From positions 930,001 to 994,000 of the forward strand of contig NZ_CP008896.1 in the NCBI RefSeq assembly GCF_000730425.1: a stretch of DNA of 64,000 nucleotides. The letters run 5' to 3'. The notes under the pieces are model-generated. The model made no database searches. It saw only the letters and a list, made by a program, of their open reading frames with translations, and was not told the DNA's origin. Below, in pieces: positions 9,473 to 18,355 of this stretch. Origin of the DNA: Pseudomonas fluorescens (GTDB lineage Bacteria; Pseudomonadota; Gammaproteobacteria; Pseudomonadales; Pseudomonadaceae). A program made the translations under genes and the position numbers. Positions within the stretch are counted from its first letter, which is position 1. The number at the start of each line of letters is the position of its first letter.

Positions 9473-9677
9473 TTAGCGGACCTCTGGGTTGGCGTTCCAA
9501 TTAGCAAGAAACTGGCCGATTCCAAGCTTTGTGGGATCCTGCCAATCGAGCGGTGCTAAAGGTATCCAGAGTACTTACCGTGTTATGTAGGACTATCCTT
9601 AAGTGTGTGTAGTCATGGCTCAAGGCCTTTAATCGTAGACAGCAGACGCCAGGCGTCCGGTCATCCACTTCAAATGC

Positions 9678-9702
9678 CAAAGGGGAGCAATGCTCCCCTT
9701 TG
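9678..9702. terminator. Terminator-like hairpin after the 681-residue gene
   Basis: Almost perfect palindrome (CAAAGGGGAGCA / TGCTCCCCTTTG) beginning 16 bp beyond the stop codon of the minus-strand gene at 9719. It lacks a long T-run, so termination efficiency is uncertain. Confidence 0.5.
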
Positions 9703-9718
9703 TCAACAATGCAAAACA

Positions 9719-11764
9719 TCAGGGGGCCGGCACGGCCATCCCATCACAAAAAACCGGACCTGTACCACCGATCTGCTGCCCACGCACTCGTGGTGTAGCG
9801 TCAGAGGAGTTAACCGGGCCCGAGGGCAGAACAATGCTGTAGTGAACTCTGGCTGAACCGGCAAGCCGGTCATCCGTGGTCGGCTGAATCGGTTTGAAGC
9901 GGGTGAAGTAGTCCTCCAATTCAATCTCGAATCCAAGGTTGATCATCGACTGCGTCAGTGGCGCCGAAGCTTTGCTGCCTGCGACGGCAGGAACTTCAAT
10001 GGTGCCCGCATCATCCCGGTAACCCCGCCAATGCACGGTAACGATCATCCCCAGCAAGAAATGCTCCGAGGGTGGAACAAACACTATGATGTTACCGGGC
10101 GGCGGCCCGACGGGCCTGAAGCTGGTGCAATTGATAATCCCCGCGCCGCTGCCTATAAGGTTTCGCACGAGCGGAGGCGCCAGGAATATGATATTGGCTG
10201 TGACTTCTACCAGTGTGGTGGGGGAAACTTGTCGATTCGAGCTGCCGGCAGCACCGATCGTGTAATGCACCCGCTTCGTACCATTGTTATGGTCAGAAAC
10301 GGCGCTCCAGGGGATCTGCAACCGGACGACCTGGTCGGCGATACCGCTTGGGACAAACAGTGAATCCACCTGTACGCCTTCATAAAAAAGATAGATCGTA
10401 AACGGCCCGGCATCCGGAGTCGGAGGTTCGTCCCAGAGCGTGATGTAGGCATTGGCGGGCCGGTTTGCGTGTTCGGGCAGCAACTCATTGGGCGGCCCCT
10501 CGGCGCCTGTCGCATCCTCACCCCTGACCACTACCGGGTTCAGATTTGGGTTGACCAGATCCGGCTCGTTCGGGTTTGCTGGCCCAACCACGAAAAGATC
10601 AAGGTCGGTTGTTGCTGTCTGCGCCGAAGGGTAGCTGACCGAACGACGCTTCACCGCGTAGGACACCGTCATCGACAATAACCCTTCGGTGGCACCATAT
10701 AGGAGAGCCAGCGTAGGGAATCCGACATGTACCTGCACCGGGAAGGTGTTACTGCCCAACGGCACGTCGGGCAGGGTCACCGTACCCAGGGAGGTGGTCA
10801 GGGTCACACTGATCATGTCCCCCTCGTCACCTCGCAGAAAATCAGCATAGGCAGGGATGCGGATGATTGCGCCGTTGAGCTGCGCCGCATCACTGCGATC
10901 TATCAGCAGGTCACCGGGAACCGCCAGATCAATGGTTGGCGCCCTGAAGTTACTGGGAGCAGGAAACAGCCCCACGTCAAAGACAAACTGGGATGACAGC
11001 CTCGCAGGATTGCCGGCGGCGTCGTACAACTCATAACGCACACTACGTAACCCATCGGGGCTTCCCTCGACGACCGACAAGGGCAAGGGGAAATTCAAAT
11101 TTTCAGGCAACACCCATTTCGGATCAGTACTGCCTGCAGTCGGCAGATAAGGCGTGTCCGAATTGTTGTAATACGCTAATAGATAGTCTCCAGGTGCACG
11201 CCCGTTCGCCATGTAGTCAGGAACGCGAAACATAGCCGCTTGATTGGGTAAGCCCTGGAAATAATCCAATGTAGCGGGGGTAGGCAGGTCTGCTGGCGGT
11301 AAGGGGGCGGGAATAGGCCCCACGTGGCTGTAATAGGGAGGCGCGAGGTCCACAATCAGCAGTTGCGGTTCTGACTGAGTGGAGTTACCGATGTTGTCGA
11401 CAAACACTTCATACCTGATCAGGTGAGCGCCAGGTGGACGCCGAGCCAACGCAATGTTGACCGGCACTCCGCCCGTCCCTGGCGACGATACGGTAAATGT
11501 CGTAAATGGTTCGGATGGCTGGGGGTCATCCAATGGCCACATCCAGACTCTGACGGTGTCTGGAAAACCTGGATCGGTGCTGAAGTCATCCCAACGGGGA
11601 ATTAAAAACTCCATTGTCTCTTTAAGTGCCGTATTGCGATCAATCAACCCTGGGAATCCCGGCACCTGGCCTTCATAGGTCCCGGCGGGCAAGCTAATAA
11701 GTGTATTAACTGCCACGCAACGGCTTTGAAATCTTTGGATAGTCTCTAACGTTTTCCTGTCCAT
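9719..11764 (-). CDS. Unknown multi-domain beta-rich protein, paralogue of the upstream gene
   Basis: I do not recognise this 681-residue protein. No signal peptide or membrane helix is seen. It appears to consist of five domains of roughly 120-140 residues, each with alternating beta-strand patterns and a closing segment such as VRYELYDAAGN (about 242-252), VSYAVKRRS (368-376), VHYTIGAAGSS (499-509) and VHYSIVLPSG near the C-terminus. This resembles Ig- or fibronectin-like sandwiches. The third domain opens DLLIDRSDA (285-293), matching DLLINREDA in the neighbour, and PDLVNPNL (401-408) matches ALFNPDLP. It lies 153 bp downstream of its paralogue, probably in one transcript. A GGAGAAG ribosome site precedes the ATG. 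Confidence 0.85.
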   Translation of the reverse strand: MDRKTLETIQRFQSRCVAVNTLISLPAGTYEGQVPGFPGLIDRNTALKETMEFLIPRWDDFSTDPGFPDTVRVWMWPLDDPQPSEPFTTFTVSSPGTGGVPVNIALARRPPGAHLIRYEVFVDNIGNSTQSEPQLLIVDLAPPYYSHVGPIPAPLPPADLPTPATLDYFQGLPNQAAMFRVPDYMANGRAPGDYLLAYYNNSDTPYLPTAGSTDPKWVLPENLNFPLPLSVVEGSPDGLRSVRYELYDAAGNPARLSSQFVFDVGLFPAPSNFRAPTIDLAVPGDLLIDRSDAAQLNGAIIRIPAYADFLRGDEGDMISVTLTTSLGTVTLPDVPLGSNTFPVQVHVGFPTLALLYGATEGLLSMTVSYAVKRRSVSYPSAQTATTDLDLFVVGPANPNEPDLVNPNLNPVVVRGEDATGAEGPPNELLPEHANRPANAYITLWDEPPTPDAGPFTIYLFYEGVQVDSLFVPSGIADQVVRLQIPWSAVSDHNNGTKRVHYTIGAAGSSNRQVSPTTLVEVTANIIFLAPPLVRNLIGSGAGIINCTSFRPVGPPPGNIIVFVPPSEHFLLGMIVTVHWRGYRDDAGTIEVPAVAGSKASAPLTQSMINLGFEIELEDYFTRFKPIQPTTDDRLAGSARVHYSIVLPSGPVNSSDATPRVRGQQIGGTGPVFCDGMAVPAP

Positions 11765-11917
11765 TTTCTTCTCCAGCGTTGATTGAGTACTACAGCTTAT
11801 TCAGGGTGCGCAGCAGCACCCAATGCAACATTGCAAACAGGCTTGCCCAGCGGGCTGCAGGATTGACCACGCACTTTAAAAACAACTACAACATTACGAA
11901 CAAACCAGTATTAAACC

Positions 11918-13897
11918 CTAGCTATGTTTGTGTCCGATAATGGTTGCCACACCGTCGCCTGAACACTGAATGATATCGCCTAACTTACAATACTGGCCTG
12001 ACCCTGCGGACAGTAAATCAACACGAATCCGTCTAGGCAGCGACTCACCTATAAGGCTCCCGCCACGCCTCACCTGATACCAGGCCCGAGCCGAGCCGAA
12101 GTCACGCATCGGCACGACTTTTTCCTCATAGGGTGCGACACTGAAGTGCAATCCATTCATTAAATCCGCGGTAGTACTGAACGTTTTGGTGTCGTCATAC
12201 CGCGACTCTTCAATAACCGGCGGCTCCCAGTTATTAGCCAGGAAGCCCTCCCAAAAAAACGTTACAACATCATTAAGTTCAAAACGATCATCTGGCGCCA
12301 AGAACCACTCTATACCCAAGAATATTTCGGGTTTTGAACAGCAGCCCAAGTAACCAGCAGGACCAACTAACGTATGATTTATAAGCGGGGCCTGGAATGC
12401 AATCAATGCGCCCGTATTCACATCTACCAGCGCATTATCCGATTGTTGATCGTTCACTCCGTTACTGGTGGTGTAGTACACCGGCAAAGCTGAATTAATA
12501 ACGCCCGCCATGACCGCCCAGGGAATAACCGTAGAAAACACCAGCTGCCCTTCTACATCCCCAAACTGCACAGTGTAAGTGGCAACCGGCCCGATACCAT
12601 TCCAGTAAAACCGCAGAATTTCCCCCGGCACGGGGTTCTCATAAAGCAGTACGCGGGCACGGGCGCCGGCGGGGTTGTCAGCATGGTTGACTACGTTCTG
12701 GGTGTTGGAAACAAGCCCCCAGACTTGCGGTACGGGCAAATCCGGATTGAACAGTGCCGGTGCATTTGCGTGGTCCTGTCCAGCGACCGTGAAGTTCACA
12801 TTCACCAGAATATTGAACGAAGTAAATGGCGGCAGGCCACCGCGAATAATCTCATAGCGTACCGGTACCGCTTCGGGCACCAGCGGATCAGTCAGCGGAC
12901 CGCGCATTACGTTCCACGGCACCTCGACATCGGTGGGGAAACCGTTGACTGGGTGCCTGGCAGTAGGGCGGCCTTTCCAATACACGACGACCTCATCTCC
13001 CGCAGCCCAGTCGGTATAGAACCCTATCCGAACAAATACGCCGGCCCTGGCGTCTTCGCGATTGATCAGCAAATCGTCGTAGCGTGGCGGCACGATTTGC
13101 GGGCGGGGCAGCGGCCCCGGCAACGCGGTCAGCGCCAGCTGAAACAACAGGCCGGCACTGCGGTCGCTGAAGTTGCCCGCCTTATCAAAAATCCTGAAAA
13201 AAATGTAAGCGTCACCATTGCTTAGCCTGCGAAACGCCGCCGCATCCAGGTTGGCAATCAACGGATCAGTGCTGGACACCAGCTCATAAATACCGTCTTC
13301 ACCCGTAACCGGTGGGTTGGCTAAATTGGACAGGTAGAAATAAATCCGGTCACCATCATTGCGGCCTATGTAGGGCGGAACGTGAAACGGCACTTGCGGA
13401 TTACTGGTCAAGTACGCCTCGTCAACTGCCGGTGCAGGGGGCACGACAAACGCCAACTGGTCGTCGGGGTTTAGTAACCGCGGCGCATCCATGTCGACCG
13501 TCAGTGTTCTTTGGGGGTCGAGTATGCTGATCCCGCCAAATGAATCCGTGACGGTGTAATACAGCTCGACAGGGCCGGACTGTGCCCGCAGCACAAGCAA
13601 TGGGATGAACAAGGTGTGCATGGCCGGCAGCGGTGGTGGCGGCGAGTGAATAGTCATCGAGTCGCTGTAAACCACAACGCCTGCGCGCGCCCAGAAAAGC
13701 GTAAGAATATGGGGGGTATCCAACGGCTCGGGCGGCGGTGCCCACATGGGAATTTGCACTTCCAACGGCGCGAGCATCAATGCTGCGGGAATCAGCCCAT
13801 TCGGATCCAAAGGGTCCACACCTGGAATGATGACCGGAAAAAGAGACAGCACACCTTGCTCTGCTCGGGTGACTACAGCTTGAGTGGTGCCGGACAT
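11918..13897 (-). CDS. Unknown multi-domain beta-rich protein (first of tandem pair)
   Basis: Product of 659 residues with no recognised family and no visible signal peptide. The ATG at 13897 has a good GAGGT site; an extension to 14041 is possible but would enter the ptxS promoter. Five beta-rich domains are visible: about 1-155, 156-274, 275-390, 391-505 and 506-659. Landmarks are IFFRIFDKAGNFSDRS (232-247), DLLINREDA (275-283), VYWKGR (305-310), FYWNGIGP and a Cys-containing segment GCCSKP in the last domain. The recurring FxW-G, VPWxVM and xVYYT motifs indicate repeated folds rather than an enzyme. It is shifted from the ptxS promoter by a 255-bp divergent gap. A binding, surface or host-interaction role is possible but unproven. 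Confidence 0.85.
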   Translation of the reverse strand: MSGTTQAVVTRAEQGVLSLFPVIIPGVDPLDPNGLIPAALMLAPLEVQIPMWAPPPEPLDTPHILTLFWARAGVVVYSDSMTIHSPPPPLPAMHTLFIPLLVLRAQSGPVELYYTVTDSFGGISILDPQRTLTVDMDAPRLLNPDDQLAFVVPPAPAVDEAYLTSNPQVPFHVPPYIGRNDGDRIYFYLSNLANPPVTGEDGIYELVSSTDPLIANLDAAAFRRLSNGDAYIFFRIFDKAGNFSDRSAGLLFQLALTALPGPLPRPQIVPPRYDDLLINREDARAGVFVRIGFYTDWAAGDEVVVYWKGRPTARHPVNGFPTDVEVPWNVMRGPLTDPLVPEAVPVRYEIIRGGLPPFTSFNILVNVNFTVAGQDHANAPALFNPDLPVPQVWGLVSNTQNVVNHADNPAGARARVLLYENPVPGEILRFYWNGIGPVATYTVQFGDVEGQLVFSTVIPWAVMAGVINSALPVYYTTSNGVNDQQSDNALVDVNTGALIAFQAPLINHTLVGPAGYLGCCSKPEIFLGIEWFLAPDDRFELNDVVTFFWEGFLANNWEPPVIEESRYDDTKTFSTTADLMNGLHFSVAPYEEKVVPMRDFGSARAWYQVRRGGSLIGESLPRRIRVDLLSAGSGQYCKLGDIIQCSGDGVATIIGHKHS

Positions 13898-14093
13898 GGC
13901 GATTACCTCAAGGATGAAACAAGAATGTGCCAGTACCTGATGGGTTGGCTGTGTTGAAAATTTAACTCCTGATTTCCATTGTCCGTAACTGTCAAAACTA
14001 ACAGTTGTCGTATTCCACTCGTCGGATTCTATCGTTCTCAATCCTATGGCCCTTCAGAAAAACTCTTGACGACACGTCGAACATGGCGTCCAC

Positions 14094-14107
14094 TGAAACC
14101 GGTTTCA
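14094..14107. promoter_or_regulatory. PtxS operator upstream of ptxS
   Basis: Perfect 14-bp palindrome TGAAACCGGTTTCA, identical to the published Pseudomonas PtxS recognition sequence. It lies 45 bp before the chosen ptxS start, consistent with autorepression, and could also influence the divergent gene at 13897. Confidence 0.92.
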
Positions 14108-14134
14108 AAGCAATTCATTAATTGTCTACTCCAA

Positions 14135-14142
14135 AATAAGAA
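14135..14142 (+). promoter_or_regulatory. Candidate Crc/Hfq catabolite-activity motif
   Basis: AATAAGAA fits the AANAANAA motif recognised by Hfq with Crc in Pseudomonas mRNAs. It sits directly before the AAGG ribosome site of ptxS, where bound Hfq would block initiation. Motif match only. Confidence 0.4.
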
Positions 14143-14152
14143 AGGCCCTGCC

Positions 14153-15172
14153 GTGACTTCATTCTCCGCCGCCCAACGCAGCCGCGTGACCATGCTTGAT
14201 GTGGCCGAGCGCGCTGGCGTATCCAAGGCCAGCGTGTCGCGCTTTATCGGCGATGACCGCGCCCTGCTTTCCGATGCCATCGCCCTGCGTATCGAACAGG
14301 CCATCGATGCATTGGGCTATCGCCCCAACCAGATGGCCCGAGGCCTGAAGCGCGGGCGCACCCGCCTGATCGGCATGCTGGTGGCCGATATCCGCAACCC
14401 GTATTCGATTGCCGTGATGCATGGCGTGGAAACCGCCTGCCGCCAACACGGCTACAACCTGGTGGTCTGCAACACCGACCGCGATGATGAGCAGGAACGC
14501 CAGCATCTGGCAGCGCTACGCGCCTACAACATCGAAGGCCTGATCGTGAACACCCTGGGCCATCACCTCGAACAACTGTTGGAGCTGCAGCGGGAAATGC
14601 CCCTGGTGCTGGTAGACCGCAAAGTCGACGCGCTGCACAGCGACCTGGTGGGCCTGGATAATCCACTGGCCGTGCGCATGGCGTTGGAGCACCTGGAGCA
14701 ACAGGGCTACCGGGACATCCTGCTGGTCAGCGAAGTGGCCGATGGCACCAGCTCCCGGGTTGAGCGTCTGCACAGTTTCCAGTCCCAGGTCAGCCTCCGT
14801 AAGGATCTGCGTGGCGCCATACAGGAAACGGGCCCCGACCTGCACACCCGCTTGCAGGCTTTTCTTGCCCAAGACGGCGCGGGGCCAAAAGCCTTGTTTT
14901 GCGCCAACGGCATCGCCGCACTGGCGTGTACCAAGGCCCTGCGTGAGTTGGGTTGCCGGCTGTTCGAGGACATCGGGCTGATTGCCCTGGATGACCTGGA
15001 CTGGTACCCGTTGGTAGGCAGTGGCATCACCGCCCTGGCCCAACCCACACAAGCGATAGGCACGAGTGCCTTTGATTGCCTGCTCAAGCGTTTGCGCGGC
15101 GATACCTCGCCGACCCGCTCTCTGGATTTTGCCCCGCAACTGCTCATCCGAGGCTCGACCCAACCGCTGTAG
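14153..15172 (+). CDS. ptxS: PtxS, LacI-family repressor of 2-ketogluconate catabolism
   Basis: Transcription factor that represses the kgu operon and itself and is released by 2-ketogluconate. I take a GTG start at 14153 (339 residues) because it follows AAGG and lies just before the helix-turn-helix (RVTMLDVAERAGVSKASVSRFIGDD). The hinge helix YRPNQMARGLKRGRT and a periplasmic-binding-protein-like effector domain (IGMLVADIRNPYSIAVMHGVE...) follow. Two exact PtxS palindromes flank the gene, and kguEKTD lies immediately downstream in the same orientation. An upstream extension to 13979 would overlap the operator and is unlikely. The stop codon overlaps a REP element. Confidence 0.93.
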   Translation: MTSFSAAQRSRVTMLDVAERAGVSKASVSRFIGDDRALLSDAIALRIEQAIDALGYRPNQMARGLKRGRTRLIGMLVADIRNPYSIAVMHGVETACRQHGYNLVVCNTDRDDEQERQHLAALRAYNIEGLIVNTLGHHLEQLLELQREMPLVLVDRKVDALHSDLVGLDNPLAVRMALEHLEQQGYRDILLVSEVADGTSSRVERLHSFQSQVSLRKDLRGAIQETGPDLHTRLQAFLAQDGAGPKALFCANGIAALACTKALRELGCRLFEDIGLIALDDLDWYPLVGSGITALAQPTQAIGTSAFDCLLKRLRGDTSPTRSLDFAPQLLIRGSTQPL

Positions 15173-15197
15173 GAGCCGGCTTGCCGGCGATGAGGCC
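15169..15197. repeat. REP element overlapping the ptxS stop codon
   Basis: TGTAGGAGCCGGCTTGCCGG followed by CGATGAGG, the canonical form of the REP family in this window. The TAG stop codon of ptxS is the TAG inside the repeat. Confidence 0.8.
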
Positions 15198-15253
15198 CTC
15201 GTGCCTTGCGCCGCCCGGGTGGCCGCTCCCGCAGGCTATTTTATACCTACAAA

Positions 15254-15267
15254 TGAAACCGGTTTCA
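15254..15267. promoter_or_regulatory. PtxS operator upstream of kguE
   Basis: Second perfect TGAAACCGGTTTCA palindrome, 13 bp before the kguE start codon. Its position very near the start means bound PtxS would block transcription initiation or early elongation of the kgu operon. Confidence 0.93.
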
Positions 15268-15280
15268 GAGACCCCTAACA

Positions 15281-16063
15281 ATGCACAACTACCCTGTCTC
15301 CATCAGCCTTTCCAGCTACGGTGCCGACCTGGTTCGCCAGCGTGGCCAATTGAGTTTCGTCGAGCTGCTGGCCGCTGCCGGCGCTACACGCATTGAATGG
15401 CGTGAAGAACTGCTTACCACCGAGTCGCCCACTGAACTGGCCCAGGCAGCCGCAAACCAGGGCCTTGAATGTGTGTTTTCTTCGCCCCTGGAGTTGTGGG
15501 TCGCCGGGCGTGCGCAAGCCAACTGCGAACTGGCCGCCACCCTCGACCGGGCCCAGGCGTTCGGTGCGCGCTGGCTGAAGGTCTCCCTCGGTTACTTCAC
15601 CGACACCAACGACCTGCACAGCCTGGGCGCCTTGCTCAGCCGCCATCCGGTGCGCCTGCTGGTGGAAAACGACCAGACGCTGCACGGTGGACGCATCGAG
15701 CCAATGCAGCGTTTCTTCAATGAGGTCGAACGCCTGGCGGTGCCGGTGAAAATGACCTTCGATATCGGCAACTGGCACTGGCAGGACCAATCCGCCCACA
15801 CCGCTGCACGCCTGCTGGGCCGGCATGTCGATTACCTGCATTGCAAGGCCGTGGCCCGGCGCCCCGACGGCAAGCTGGTGGCCCTGCCGCCCGGCGCCGC
15901 CGACCTGCACCAGTGGGAGCAATTGCTGGGCCTGATGCCCCTAGGGATCAACCGCGCGGTGGAGTTCCCACTGCAAGGCGCAGACCTGCTGGAGGTGACC
16001 GCCACGCAGGTCGCCGCCCTCGCCCGCCTGGGCCAACCGCGTGTGGAGAATGCCCATGTCTGA
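15281..16063 (+). CDS. kguE: KguE, sugar epimerase/isomerase-family protein of ketogluconate operon
   Basis: First gene of kguEKTD, 260 residues, cytoplasmic. The fold is the xylose-isomerase-like TIM barrel: strands ending in [29 protein letters not shown] and [11 protein letters not shown], with DYLHCKA near residue 185. Acidic and His residues at these strand ends are typical metal ligands. In Pseudomonas it is named as an epimerase, but its exact reaction in 2-ketogluconate use is not well defined; the kinase and reductase suffice for the pathway. It overlaps kguK by 8 bp, implying translational coupling. Confidence 0.9.
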   Translation: MHNYPVSISLSSYGADLVRQRGQLSFVELLAAAGATRIEWREELLTTESPTELAQAAANQGLECVFSSPLELWVAGRAQANCELAATLDRAQAFGARWLKVSLGYFTDTNDLHSLGALLSRHPVRLLVENDQTLHGGRIEPMQRFFNEVERLAVPVKMTFDIGNWHWQDQSAHTAARLLGRHVDYLHCKAVARRPDGKLVALPPGAADLHQWEQLLGLMPLGINRAVEFPLQGADLLEVTATQVAALARLGQPRVENAHV

Positions 16064-17000
16064 GATCGATATCCTCTCGTTTGGCGAAACCATGGCGATG
16101 TTCGTCGCCGAACAAACCGGCGACCTGGCCCAGGTCGGTCAGTTTCAAAAACGCATCGCCGGCGCCGACAGCAACGTGGCAATTGGCCTGTCGCGCCTGG
16201 GCTTCAACGTGGCCTGGTTGAGCCGGGTCGGCAATGATTCACTGGGGCGCTTTGTGGTCGACACCCTGGAGCGCGAAGGCCTGGATTGCCGGCATGTGGC
16301 GGTGGACCCCGCGCACTCCACCGGCTTTCAGCTCAAGTCCCGGGAAGACACCGGCGACGATCCGAAGGTCGAGTACTTCCGCCGTGGTTCTGCAGCCAGC
16401 CATTTGTCCAGCGCGGTGATCACGCCTGAGCTGCTGCGAGCACGCCACTTGCACGCCACCGGCATTCCACCGGCGCTGTCACCGGCAACCGCCGAGTTGT
16501 CGCGCCAGTTGATGAGCGATATGCGCGCGGCAGGCCGCAGCGTGTCGTTCGACCCGAACCTGCGCCCGTCGCTCTGGAGCAGCGAGCAAACGATGATCCG
16601 CGATATCAACGCCTTGGCCTGCCTGGCGCATTGGGTGTTGCCGGGTTTGAGCGAAGGGCGCCTGCTGACCGGCTTCGACGACCCGGCAGATATCGCCGCG
16701 TTCTACCTGGACCAGGGGGTGGAAGCGGTGGCCATCAAGCTCGGCCCCCACGGTGCCTATTACCGCAGCCATCTGGACCAGGGCTTTGTCGCCGCCGTAC
16801 CGGTGGCCAAGGTGGTGGATACAGTCGGCGCCGGCGATGGGTTTGCCGTAGGCCTGATCAGCGCCCTGCTGGAAAACCTCAGCCTGACCCAGGCGGTGCA
16901 GCGCGCCAACTGGATCGGCAGCCGCGCCGTACAGAGCCGCGGCGATATGGAAGGCCTGCCGCTGCGCGCCGACCTGCCCGCCTGGCAAAAAGCCGGCTGA
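16056..17000 (+). CDS. kguK: 2-ketogluconate kinase (PfkB family)
   Basis: Phosphorylates 2-ketogluconate with ATP to 2-keto-6-phosphogluconate in the cytoplasm. The 314-residue protein is a ribokinase/PfkB-type sugar kinase: N-terminal [10 protein letters not shown], the [14 protein letters not shown] substrate-binding signature, [11 protein letters not shown], and the C-terminal PfkB motif [15 protein letters not shown] with the catalytic Asp. The ATG at 16056 has GGAG 8 nt upstream; GTG 16041 and ATG 16050 are less well placed. The neighbours kguE, kguT and kguD settle the substrate. Confidence 0.93.
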   Translation: MSEIDILSFGETMAMFVAEQTGDLAQVGQFQKRIAGADSNVAIGLSRLGFNVAWLSRVGNDSLGRFVVDTLEREGLDCRHVAVDPAHSTGFQLKSREDTGDDPKVEYFRRGSAASHLSSAVITPELLRARHLHATGIPPALSPATAELSRQLMSDMRAAGRSVSFDPNLRPSLWSSEQTMIRDINALACLAHWVLPGLSEGRLLTGFDDPADIAAFYLDQGVEAVAIKLGPHGAYYRSHLDQGFVAAVPVAKVVDTVGAGDGFAVGLISALLENLSLTQAVQRANWIGSRAVQSRGDMEGLPLRADLPAWQKAG

Positions 17001-17056
17001 TCCAAGACCAACCCGTTACCTGTTGCCACAACTACAACAAGCTCAGGAGCAACCCC

Positions 17057-18355
17057 ATGAACAACCTGAAACTCGCCACCCGCCGTTGGTGGTACATCAT
17101 GCCCATTGTGTTTATCACCTACAGCCTGGCCTATCTGGACCGTGCCAACTACGGCTTCGCCGCTGCCTCCGGGATGGCCGAAGACCTGATGATTACCCCG
17201 GGCATGTCTTCGCTGCTTGGCGCGCTGTTCTTCCTTGGCTACTTTTTCTTCCAGGTGCCGGGGGCGATCTACGCCCAAAGGCGTAGCGTGAAGAAGCTGA
17301 TTTTTGTCAGCCTGATCCTCTGGGGCGGCCTGGCCACGTTGACCGGCGTGGTGTCCAACGCCTACATGCTGATTGCCATCCGCTTCATGCTCGGGGTGGT
17401 CGAGGCCGCCGTGATGCCGGCGATGCTGGTGTACTTGTGCCACTGGTTCACCCGTGCCGAACGCTCGCGGGCCAATACCTTCCTGATCCTCGGTAACCCG
17501 GTGACCATGCTGTGGATGTCGGTGGTGTCCGGCTACCTGGTGCAGCATTACAGCTGGCGCTGGATGTTTATCATCGAGGGCCTGCCCGCCGTGTTCTGGG
17601 CCTTTATCTGGTGGCGCCTGGCCGATGAACGGCCAGCCGATGCCAAGTGGTTGAGTGCCGGCGAGAAACACGACCTGGAAACCGCCCTGGCTGCCGAACA
17701 GGTTGGGCTCAAGGCGGTGAAAAACTATGCCGAGGCCTTTCGCTCGCCCAAGGTGATCATCCTCGCGCTGCAGTTTTTTTGCTGGAGCATTGGCGTGTAC
17801 GGCTTCGTTTTGTGGCTACCGTCGATCCTCAAGGCCGGCCTGCAGATGGACATGGTCGAAGCCGGCTGGCTGTCGGCACTGCCTTACCTGGCGGCGGTGC
17901 TCGGCATGCTCGTCGTGTCCTGGGGCTCGGACAAGCTGCAAAAACGCAAACGTTTTGTGTGGCCACCGCTGCTGATCGCCTCCGTGGCCTTTTACGGCTC
18001 CTATTTGCTGGGCGCCGAACATTTCTGGTGGTCGTACACCCTGCTGGTGATTGCCGGGGCGTGCATGTATGCGCCCTATGGGCCGTTTTTTGCCATCGTC
18101 CCGGAAATCCTCCCGGCCAATGTCGCCGGCGGTGCCATGGCGATGATCAACAGCATGGGTGCCCTGGGCTCGTTTGGCGGCTCGTATCTGGTGGGTTATC
18201 TCAACAGCAGCACCGGTTCGCCCGGCGCGTCCTACCTGCTGATGAGTGGCGCGTTGCTGCTATCGGTGGTGCTGACGATTTTTCTCAAGACCGCTGCCCG
18301 TGAGCCATCCCCAACCGCACCGTTGCAGTCCCTGGATTTGAAGGTAAGAGCCTGA
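17057..18355 (+). CDS. kguT: 2-ketogluconate transporter (MFS, anion:cation symporter family)
   Basis: Inner-membrane symporter that imports 2-ketogluconate from the periplasm, where it is made by glucose/gluconate oxidation. The 432-residue protein has twelve predicted helices and the ACS-family signature ITYSLAYLDRANYGFA in helix 1. FLGYFFFQVPG in helix 2 and RFMLGVVEAAVMPAMLVYL in helix 4 are also typical. AGGAG precedes the ATG at 17057. The reading frame stays open well upstream through kguK, but that part is out of frame with kguK and not coding. Its stop overlaps the kguD start (TGATG). Confidence 0.94.
   Translation: MNNLKLATRRWWYIMPIVFITYSLAYLDRANYGFAAASGMAEDLMITPGMSSLLGALFFLGYFFFQVPGAIYAQRRSVKKLIFVSLILWGGLATLTGVVSNAYMLIAIRFMLGVVEAAVMPAMLVYLCHWFTRAERSRANTFLILGNPVTMLWMSVVSGYLVQHYSWRWMFIIEGLPAVFWAFIWWRLADERPADAKWLSAGEKHDLETALAAEQVGLKAVKNYAEAFRSPKVIILALQFFCWSIGVYGFVLWLPSILKAGLQMDMVEAGWLSALPYLAAVLGMLVVSWGSDKLQKRKRFVWPPLLIASVAFYGSYLLGAEHFWWSYTLLVIAGACMYAPYGPFFAIVPEILPANVAGGAMAMINSMGALGSFGGSYLVGYLNSSTGSPGASYLLMSGALLLSVVLTIFLKTAAREPSPTAPLQSLDLKVRA

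Noticed and set aside
9501..9719. 72-codon open frame between the autotransporter and the 681-residue gene
   Set aside because: No ribosome site, contains the terminator-like palindrome, and the text shows no structured pattern.
16631..17056. In-frame extension of kguT upstream
   Set aside because: It runs through kguK in another frame with Arg/Gly/Pro-rich text; the ATG at 17057 has AGGAG and the normal MFS N-terminus.
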